Part shown: positions 4,966 to 9,519 of the stretch, piece by piece
Position numbering within the stretch: position 1 is the first letter of the stretch
Layout: each line of letters opens with the position of its first letter
Source: Candidatus Nomurabacteria bacterium RIFCSPLOWO2_01_FULL_41_12
Lineage (GTDB): Bacteria; Patescibacteriota; Minisyncoccia; Phycocordibacterales; UBA9973
Length of the DNA stretch: 9,519 nucleotides
Assembly (NCBI GenBank): GCA_001787035.1
Contig: MFUY01000030.1
Coordinates: 34,959 to 44,477 of the forward strand
Reading direction: 5' to 3'
Translations under genes and position numbers: made by a program
The notes under the pieces: generated by a model
What the model was told of the DNA's origin: nothing
Database searches by the model: none
The model's input: the letters and a program-made list of their open reading frames with translations, nothing else

Positions 4966-7296
4966 ATGGATACGCAGAAAACTTATAGAATAAAAGGAAT
5001 GCACTGCGCTTCTTGCGCCGGCATCATAGAAAGAACTTTTAAAAAGACGGAGGGCGTTTCTTCTGCGGAAGTGAATTATGGTACTGAAACGGCGAAAATA
5101 TCTTTTGATGAATCTAAGGTTAATCCTGAAAATTTATCTAAAAAAATAGAACACCTTGGTTATTCGCTTGTTCAAGGAGACCATAGCATGCATCCCGGAG
5201 GGATGACTGCAAAAGAAATGGGCATGAGCGAGGACGAACATAAAGCACATCTCGGGCTTAATCAGTCCAAAGCCGAAAAGTTGGCTGAAATAAAAGACAT
5301 GAAAATAAAAGTAATATCTGCTGTTCCGCTTTCAATCATTAGCGCTGTCATTTTGGGTTGGGAAATTTTGATTAAATATGAAATTGTTCCCGAAATGAAC
5401 CCTATTTTAATGGAATTTTTCCATCACCTTCTGCCTTTAATGGCGACTTATGTACTTTTTGTAGTTGGCAAGCCGTATTTGCTCGGGTTTTATCGTTTTT
5501 TGCGCTACGGCAAAGCCAACATGGACACCTTGATCGGCATTGGCACCGTTGCCGCCTATCTATATAGTTTTGCGGTTACGGCTTTTGAAGATGCGCTCAA
5601 ACCTTTTATAAATGTTGATGCGACATATTATGATGTGACGATTATCGTTATCACTTTTATTGCGCTTGGAAAATATCTGGAAGCCCGGTCAAAATTAAAA
5701 ACTGGCGATGCCATTGAAAAACTTTTAAATCTGCAGGCCAAAATTGCTCTTGTAAATCGGGGCGGAAAAGAAGTTGAAATTCCGATTAATCAAGTAATTC
5801 ACGGCGATTTAATTATTGTAAAACCCGGAGGAAAAATTCCCGTGGATGGAATAATCACTGAAGGAGAATCATTCATTGACGAATCAATGATTACCGGTGA
5901 ACCGATGCCGGCGCAAAAGAAAACCGGAGATAGTGTTGTATCAGGAACAATAAATACTACTGGATCATTTACTTTCAAGGCGACTAAAGTCGGCTCGGAG
6001 ACATTACTTGCTCATATAATTAAGATGGTGGAGGAAGCGCAGGGTAGCCGCGCACCGATCCAAGCCCTAGCCGACAAAATTTCATCTGTATTTGTGCCGA
6101 TTGTTCTCTTAATTGCTTTTTTGTCTTTAGGAGCATGGCTTGTCTTTGGGACTCAATATTTAGGATTTTCACAAGCTCTCTCTTACGGCCTGGTCTCTTT
6201 TGTGGGAGTGTTGGTGATTGCTTGTCCATGTGCACTTGGGCTTGCTACACCCACGGCAATAATTGTGGGAGTAGGGAAAGGCGCGCGGGAAGGGATCTTG
6301 GTTAAAGATGCGGCAACTTTGGAAAAATTACATAAAATAGATACGGTAATTGTGGATAAAACCGGCACGATTACAAAAGGTAAGCCAACTCTCGTTGATA
6401 TTGTGAATCTTTCAAATTTAAATGACGGAGAATTCATATCCATAATTGCTTCTCTGGAGAAGAAATCTGAACATCCTATTGCTCACGCTATCGTCAATTA
6501 TGCCGAAGGGAATCAGAAAAAAAATATAAAAATAGTAGATGTGATAAATTTTGAAGGTATCCAAGGCAAGGGGTTAAAAGGATCAATTAGTGGTTCAGAA
6601 TATTTTATTGGGAATGCGAAACTTATACAAGACTTAAAGCTTTCTTTTGATAGTTCAAAATTAGAACAATACACCATGCAAGGCAAAACCCCAGTTATTC
6701 TTGCAATAAAAGAAAAAGTGCTTGGTTTTGTGATGGTGGCTGACGAAGTAAAGGCAGAGTCAAAACAAGCTGTTGCCGACCTTCACAAACTTGGCATTAA
6801 GGTTGTAATGGTGACTGGTGACGATGAGAGGGCGGCTAAATACATAGCATCACTTGTCGGCATTGATGATGTGGTGGCGCATGTAATGCCCCAGGAGAAA
6901 TTAATTAAAATAAAAGAATTGCAATTACAGGGCAGGATAGTGGCAATGGCGGGCGACGGTGTAAATGACGCTCCGGCCTTGGCGCAAGCCGATGTGGGCA
7001 TCGCGATGGCGACCGGAACGGATGTGGCAATAGAAACAGCAGGAATTACTTTGCTTCACGGGGATATTTCAAAACTTGTAAAAGCGATTAAATTATCAAA
7101 AATAACCATGCGTGGCATAAAGCAGAATCTTTTCTGGGCTTTTATTTACAATATTGTCGGTATACCATTGGCGGCCGGAATATTTTATCCAATTTTTGGC
7201 TGGCTGCTTTCGCCGGTTTTTGCCGGGTTCGCGATGGCGATGTCTTCGGTATCCGTAGTCGGCAATTCGCTTCGGATTAAAAGCAAGAAATTATAA
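4966..7296 (+). CDS. copA: Cu(I)-exporting P1B-1-type ATPase CopA
   Basis: A 776-residue copper pump. One N-terminal HMA domain (about 5-70) has the GMHCASC metal site (C14, C17). A His/Met-rich linker follows (71-97; HSMHPGGM, then EDEHKAH), then membrane helices from about residue 113. Catalytic and transport motifs are all intact: TGE (310-312, actuator), CPC (420-422, in TM6), DKTGT with phosphorylated D464, HP (503-504, nucleotide domain), GDGVND (663-668), and the Cu(I)-specific signatures N721-Y728-N729-P734 in TM7 and MAMSS (757-761) in TM8. These mark the P1B-1 class, Cu+/Ag+ export from the cytoplasm using ATP. It is one base after csoR with a good Shine-Dalgarno and is expected to be induced by copper through CsoR. 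Length is typical for one HMA domain plus the linker. Confidence 0.98.
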   Translation: MDTQKTYRIKGMHCASCAGIIERTFKKTEGVSSAEVNYGTETAKISFDESKVNPENLSKKIEHLGYSLVQGDHSMHPGGMTAKEMGMSEDEHKAHLGLNQSKAEKLAEIKDMKIKVISAVPLSIISAVILGWEILIKYEIVPEMNPILMEFFHHLLPLMATYVLFVVGKPYLLGFYRFLRYGKANMDTLIGIGTVAAYLYSFAVTAFEDALKPFINVDATYYDVTIIVITFIALGKYLEARSKLKTGDAIEKLLNLQAKIALVNRGGKEVEIPINQVIHGDLIIVKPGGKIPVDGIITEGESFIDESMITGEPMPAQKKTGDSVVSGTINTTGSFTFKATKVGSETLLAHIIKMVEEAQGSRAPIQALADKISSVFVPIVLLIAFLSLGAWLVFGTQYLGFSQALSYGLVSFVGVLVIACPCALGLATPTAIIVGVGKGAREGILVKDAATLEKLHKIDTVIVDKTGTITKGKPTLVDIVNLSNLNDGEFISIIASLEKKSEHPIAHAIVNYAEGNQKKNIKIVDVINFEGIQGKGLKGSISGSEYFIGNAKLIQDLKLSFDSSKLEQYTMQGKTPVILAIKEKVLGFVMVADEVKAESKQAVADLHKLGIKVVMVTGDDERAAKYIASLVGIDDVVAHVMPQEKLIKIKELQLQGRIVAMAGDGVNDAPALAQADVGIAMATGTDVAIETAGITLLHGDISKLVKAIKLSKITMRGIKQNLFWAFIYNIVGIPLAAGIFYPIFGWLLSPVFAGFAMAMSSVSVVGNSLRIKSKKL

Positions 7297-7315
7297 GAAT
7301 TAACTTAAAAATTTT

Positions 7316-7699
7316 ATGGAACTTGATTACACCACAACAACGACAAAAAATTTTGATGAAGCAGTCCGGGGAGTGCAAGACGAAATTACTAAAGCTGGCA
7401 TGGGAGTTTTGTATGTTCATGATGTGCAGGAAGCTTTAGGCGAGAAGGGTTTTCCAAGAGAACCATTTAAAATTGTTGAGTTTTGCAACGCTAAGTTTGC
7501 CAGTGATTTTTTGAATGCTGATATAAAGATTGGGTTGTGTATGCCCTGTAAGATAAATGTGTATACTAAAGACGGAGAGACTTTTATTTCCGGCATGCGT
7601 CCGATTGTGCTGTCTCAGTTTTTTCCACACGCTGATCTGGGTGAAAAACCAAAAGAGGTTGATCAAATTATTCAAGATATTATTGATAACGCAAAATAG
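7316..7699 (+). CDS. DUF302 family protein
   Basis: A 127-residue protein with the DUF302 pattern: an FDEAVRGVQDEITKAGMGVLYVHDVQEAL start, then FKIVEFCNAKFASDFL (52-66), GLCMPCKINVY (73-83) and a final SGMRPIVLSQFF strand (92-103). It has no signal peptide or membrane helix, so it is probably cytoplasmic. C57, C75 and C78 (C-x2-C) and H35/H105 could bind a soft metal, though the CMPC motif lies in the conserved core where the family often has PC. The family is small alpha/beta, of unknown biochemical function, often near thiol or metal-related genes. It starts 19 nt after copA, without a Shine-Dalgarno, so it is very likely co-transcribed. A role in copper handling is inference from position. 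Confidence 0.88.
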   Translation: MELDYTTTTTKNFDEAVRGVQDEITKAGMGVLYVHDVQEALGEKGFPREPFKIVEFCNAKFASDFLNADIKIGLCMPCKINVYTKDGETFISGMRPIVLSQFFPHADLGEKPKEVDQIIQDIIDNAK

Positions 7700-7700
7700 T

Positions 7701-8402
7701 ATGAAAAAATTACTTTTTATCACAACTTTTATTTTTAGTTTCGTGTTACTCCTCAATTTTTCTTTTGCCCAAGGAATAGCGGAGGATACCGCAATAGTTC
7801 CCGATAACCATACCGCCCGCGAAGAGGCTGAAGGGAAAATAGTTTGGGAAAAACTTCAAACCAAGGAGCTGTCTTGTGAGGATTTATCTGACGACAATTT
7901 TGGAGTTCTCGGTGAATACTTTATGGGTCGGATGATGGGGGCCTCCCATGAAGCGATGAATAACATGATGATTATTATGATGGGTGAGCGAGGCGAGGAG
8001 CAAATGCATATAGTCATGGGCAAGCGCTTGAGCGGTTGTGATGCTTCTGCTGCGTTTCCGTCGCAAGGCGCTGGGTTTATGCCTATGATGAATATGATGT
8101 GGGGAGGGTGGTCGTCTCCCACAGGACTTAATCAAGAAAATAATTCTATGATGAATTTTGGATTTACGCCTTTTGGCGGGTTCAGCTGGATATTTATGTT
8201 CATTTTTTGGGGTTTCATAATTTGGGCGATTGTCGCCTTGGTAAGAGGCGGTTTCGGAAAGGGTCATATGTGCGGACACGACCATGGCAATGATATGCTC
8301 GGGAAAGATAAGTCTCCGCTTGAAATCTTAAAGGAACGTTACGCTAAAGGAGAGATTGATAAAAAAGAATTTGAGGATAGAAAAAAAGATTTACTTAGTT
8401 GA
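7701..8402 (+). CDS. Met-rich secreted/membrane protein with C-terminal SHOCT domain
   Basis: A 233-residue protein. Signal peptide at 1-23 (MKKLLFITTFIFSFVLLLNF, likely cleavage after SFA). The extracytoplasmic part has a Met-dense segment with 10 Met in residues 75-106 (FMGRMMGASHEAMNNMM, then MMGERGEEQMHIVMG), plus H83, H103, C59, C113 and further Met pairs at 129-133 and 150-151. A membrane helix follows (about 162-182), then a cytoplasmic HMCGHDH cluster (189-195) and a SHOCT domain (205-232; PLEILKERYAKGEIDKKEFE). Met-rich motifs with His/Cys suggest Cu(I) binding outside the cell and hand-off across the membrane to the cytoplasmic His/Cys cluster; this is inference. A longer in-frame start at 7557 overlaps the DUF302 gene and would put unrelated residues before the signal peptide, so ATG 7701 is preferred. 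It is 1 nt after the DUF302 stop. Confidence 0.9.
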   Translation: MKKLLFITTFIFSFVLLLNFSFAQGIAEDTAIVPDNHTAREEAEGKIVWEKLQTKELSCEDLSDDNFGVLGEYFMGRMMGASHEAMNNMMIIMMGERGEEQMHIVMGKRLSGCDASAAFPSQGAGFMPMMNMMWGGWSSPTGLNQENNSMMNFGFTPFGGFSWIFMFIFWGFIIWAIVALVRGGFGKGHMCGHDHGNDMLGKDKSPLEILKERYAKGEIDKKEFEDRKKDLLS

Positions 8403-8430
8403 TAAAATTATAAAGGTCGAAATTATTAGA

Positions 8431-8454
8431 TTAATTAATTAATTAATTAATTAA
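8431..8454. repeat. six tandem TTAA tetranucleotides
   Basis: A 24-nt run of TTAA repeated six times without interruption, ending 8 nt before the ATG of the DUF2892 gene. It is self-complementary, so could extrude as an AT hairpin, and is a possible slipped-strand site. It lies in the 60-nt gap between the SHOCT gene and DUF2892. Confidence 0.9.
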
Positions 8455-8462
8455 AGAATTTT

Positions 8463-8666
8463 ATGGGAAATCAAAATTTAGGTCAATTAGATAGAATATT
8501 TCGCTTCGCTTTGGCCTTCTGGCTACTCGGACCATGGGCTCCGTCTTTTGACGCGAGTTCAACAAATACGATTATCGTGGTTATAGGATGGATCGCCCTT
8601 GTTGAGAGTTTCTGGGGTTATTGTTGGATTCATAAAGTATTGGGTATTGACAATAAGAATCAGTAG
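8463..8666 (+). CDS. DUF2892 (YgaP-like transmembrane domain) protein
   Basis: A 67-residue membrane protein. LGQLDRIFRFALAFWLL (6-22) starts the DUF2892 module, also found as the membrane part of YgaP-type proteins; a second helix runs from about 36 to 52 (IIVVIGWIALVESFWGY) and ends with C54 and H57. There is no rhodanese domain attached here. The family is small, two-helix and of unknown function, often near sulfur or metal genes. No Shine-Dalgarno is present; the TTAA repeat lies directly upstream. Probably part of the same polycistronic unit as csoR-copA, though a separate promoter in the 60-nt gap is not excluded. Confidence 0.88.
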   Translation: MGNQNLGQLDRIFRFALAFWLLGPWAPSFDASSTNTIIVVIGWIALVESFWGYCWIHKVLGIDNKNQ

Positions 8667-8721
8667 CTTTTTGGTGGTTTTTTGGGTCGATTTATTATGA
8701 ATAATAATTTAACATAATTAT

Positions 8722-8847
8722 ATGATGGGATATGGATATGGTTATAGCGGGATGATGGGAGGGGGATTCGGTTCTATCGTTGCCTTATTGGTTTTAGTGA
8801 ACCTCGTCTTGCTCGGCATCTGGCTATACAAGCAAATCAATAAATAA
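8722..8847 (+). CDS. 41-residue Met/Gly/Tyr-rich single-helix membrane peptide
   Basis: A short frame from ATG 8722 to TAA 8847. The N-terminus is MMGYGYGYSGMMGGG (residues 1-15), followed by one membrane helix (about 18-36; SIVALLVLVNLVLLGIWLY) and a short basic tail (KQINK). Four Met and three Tyr in the first 12 residues, in the style of small copper-associated peptides seen beside SHOCT proteins. It lies in the copper cluster on the same strand, 55 nt after DUF2892, and has no neighbour competing for the space. The frame is too short for statistics, but the structured layout (Met-Gly patch, helix, Lys end) supports a real gene. A possible role is docking Cu(I) at the membrane; this is inference. 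Confidence 0.75.
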   Translation: MMGYGYGYSGMMGGGFGSIVALLVLVNLVLLGIWLYKQINK

Positions 8848-8877
8848 ACGCTCGTATGTGTTTACAAAGACCGGTGT

Positions 8878-8898
8878 TCGCAAGAACGGTTCTTGCGA
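8878..8898. repeat. 10-bp inverted repeat upstream of the Cys-rich ribbon gene
   Basis: TCGCAAGAAC (8878-8887) and GTTCTTGCGA (8889-8898) are perfect reverse complements around a single G. As RNA, the likely form is a 9-bp stem with a CGG loop. An alternative, mutually exclusive, shorter hairpin is GTTC-GCAA-GAAC (8876-8887), which has a GNRA tetraloop. No T-run follows, so a classical terminator is unlikely. It lies in the 74-nt gap between the 41-residue peptide and the ribbon protein, 23 nt before its ATG. Confidence 0.65.
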
Positions 8899-8921
8899 GT
8901 TGTTAAGATGAAGATAAGACT

Positions 8922-9080
8922 ATGAAAGAAATTAAAAACGACGACATAAGCTTATATCAATGTGAGGAATGCGGATTTAATTATGCGAGCCCTGAATGGG
9001 CAGAAAAATGCGAAGCGTGGTGCAAAGAACATCAAAGCTGTAATTTGGAGATTATAAGCCATGCAGAAGAAAACAAATGA
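8922..9080 (+). CDS. small Cys-rich zinc-ribbon-like protein
   Basis: A 52-residue soluble protein, ATG 8922 to TGA 9080. Five Cys are spaced C14-x2-C17, C30-x3-C34, C40, with H37 and H47 nearby (YQCEECGFNY; AEKCEAWCKEHQSC). The first CxxC with CGF/Y wording resembles a zinc knuckle, and the AWCKEHxSCNLEI ending recalls a family of short Patescibacteria proteins I have seen but cannot name. It may bind Zn or a soft metal such as Cu(I). The last 4 bp (ATGA) overlap the start of the HXXEE gene, indicating translational coupling. No Shine-Dalgarno of note. Its place in the copper cluster suggests a metal-binding or regulatory role, but no function can be stated. Confidence 0.82.
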   Translation: MKEIKNDDISLYQCEECGFNYASPEWAEKCEAWCKEHQSCNLEIISHAEENK

Positions 9081-9481
9081 TTAGCAAAAAACTTAAAAAT
9101 ATTTTCGCATTATCAATTCCTGTTTTCATAGCCCATGGCATGGAGGAAATTTTTAACGGTTTTTATAATGTTGACTGGAGCGCTAAGCTTATGTTTGGCT
9201 TTTTAAATGGCATGTCTGTGTCGCAGGCCACCTTCATTGTTTTTCAATTTATGCTATGGTTGGTTCTGGTAGTTTTTGCCTTGCTTATCGCGAGCGAGAA
9301 GTGGCGATTGAGGTTGATGTTTCTTCCCGCAATAATTTATATCGTTGAGTTGCAGCATATTTGGATGGCCGTCAAAACGTGGAGTTATTATCCCGGCCTT
9401 ATCACCGCAGCGCCTCTCGTAATTATTGGTCTGTTTTTCTGGAAAGAATTAATAAAAAATTACAAGCAAGAAAAATATTAG
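9077..9481 (+). CDS. HXXEE domain membrane protein
   Basis: A 134-residue membrane protein. H20-G-M-E23-E24 in the first helix is the HxxEE signature that names the family; E91/H94 in a later helix and the YPG (105-107) followed by a T-AAPLVIIGLFFW helix complete the pattern. About four membrane helices (8-26, 51-71, 79-97, 107-123). The His/Glu pairs in the helices suggest a metal site in the membrane, but the family's function is unknown. Its ATG overlaps the stop of the Cys-rich ribbon gene (ATGA), so the two are translationally coupled. It is followed 1 nt later by the next gene. The full length is present. Being between copper-related genes, a metal transport or binding role is likely but inferred. 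Confidence 0.88.
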   Translation: MISKKLKNIFALSIPVFIAHGMEEIFNGFYNVDWSAKLMFGFLNGMSVSQATFIVFQFMLWLVLVVFALLIASEKWRLRLMFLPAIIYIVELQHIWMAVKTWSYYPGLITAAPLVIIGLFFWKELIKNYKQEKY

Positions 9482-9482
9482 T

Positions 9483-9519
9483 ATGAATAAATACACTTTC
9501 CATGTTTCCGGCACTCATT
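9483..9519 (+). CDS. N-terminus of a probable HMA-domain protein (cut by window edge)
   Basis: Only 12 codons are visible: MNKYTFHVSGTH, starting 1 nt after the HXXEE stop. The pattern (beta strand KYTFHVSGTH) matches the start of heavy-metal-associated domains, where CxxC would follow at once (compare YRIKGMHCASC in the CopA here). In Patescibacteria such an HMA start often heads a TauE/SafE- or CcdA-like membrane protein, recalled from the group and not checked. The rest lies beyond the window, so the fused domain cannot be known; a third copper-binding protein in this cluster is likely. Confidence 0.6.
   Translation, partial: MNKYTFHVSGTH

Noticed and set aside
7305..7315. Similar AT-rich sequence before DUF302 and DUF2892 (TTAAA..AATTTT-ATGG) as a shared regulatory motif
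   Set aside because: The two differ by an inserted base and have low complexity; in AT-rich DNA this is expected by chance.
7557..7700. Upstream in-frame start that would extend the SHOCT protein by 48 residues
   Set aside because: It overlaps the DUF302 gene and would bury the signal peptide that begins at 7701; ATG 7701 sits 1 nt after the DUF302 stop and fits a secreted protein.
8856..8906. 16-codon frame (MCLQRPVFARTVLASC) as a leader peptide
   Set aside because: Too short to support alone and no downstream attenuator with a T-run is seen; kept only as a comment on the inverted repeat.
8400..9080. UGA recoding to glycine (as in Gracilibacteria/Absconditabacteria)
   Set aside because: TGA ends the SHOCT and ribbon genes at natural places, and the conserved proteins have no in-frame TGA.
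1..9519. CRISPR array, insertion sequence, prophage or integrase, rRNA genes
   Set aside because: No regularly spaced repeats, transposase or integrase frames, terminal inverted repeats or rRNA sequence were seen.

Overview
The window looks like a piece of a Patescibacteria (Candidate Phyla Radiation, Parcubacteria-like) chromosome. This is inferred from AT-rich sequence with tightly packed genes, few Shine-Dalgarno sequences, many small membrane proteins, and protein styles common in that group (FN3 surface protein with a C-terminal membrane anchor; Met-rich SHOCT protein; small Cys-rich ribbon protein; HXXEE protein). TGA serves as a normal stop (positions 8400-8402 and 9078-9080), so this is not a UGA-recoding lineage such as Gracilibacteria/Absconditabacteria. 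No 16S rRNA or ribosomal protein is present to fix the taxonomy.

Left part (1-4010, all on the minus strand): a MacA/MacB-like tripartite exporter, read right to left as membrane-fusion adaptor (1269-2975), ABC ATPase (554-1258) and MacB-type permease (1-519, cut by the window edge). Upstream of it on the same strand is a secreted two-FN3-domain surface protein (3039-3998). The adaptor and the FN3 protein each have their own promoter.

Middle (4028-4700): a tRNA-Arg with anticodon GCG on the plus strand (4075-4149), followed after one base by the stop codon of a convergent gene for a small two-helix membrane protein (4151-4606, minus). A 94-bp divergent intergenic region then separates that gene from csoR. 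It holds two promoters, a perfect 18-bp CsoR-type operator and a second perfect 12-bp palindrome at its exact midpoint.

Right part (4701-9519, all plus strand): a copper-responsive gene cluster. CsoR repressor (4701-4964) and Cu(I)-exporting CopA ATPase (4966-7296) are followed by a DUF302 protein, a Met-rich secreted/membrane SHOCT protein, a DUF2892 membrane protein, a 41-residue Met/Gly/Tyr-rich membrane peptide missed by length filters, a 52-residue Cys-rich ribbon protein, an HXXEE membrane protein overlapping it by 4 bp, and the first 12 codons of what looks like an HMA-domain protein. The inferred logic is that Cu(I) binding to CsoR releases the operator inside the csoR promoter, CopA pumps Cu(I) out, and the Met/His/Cys-rich proteins bind or buffer copper at the membrane; roles for the last genes are inference from position only.

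The most striking sequence-level pattern is that all four protein-gene promoters I can recognise (upstream of 2975, 3998, 4606 and 4701) have exactly 6 nt between the -10 hexamer and the ATG, so transcription should start at or within a base or two of the start codon: predicted leaderless mRNAs. The tRNA promoter has almost the same geometry (7 nt from -10 to the mature 5' end).
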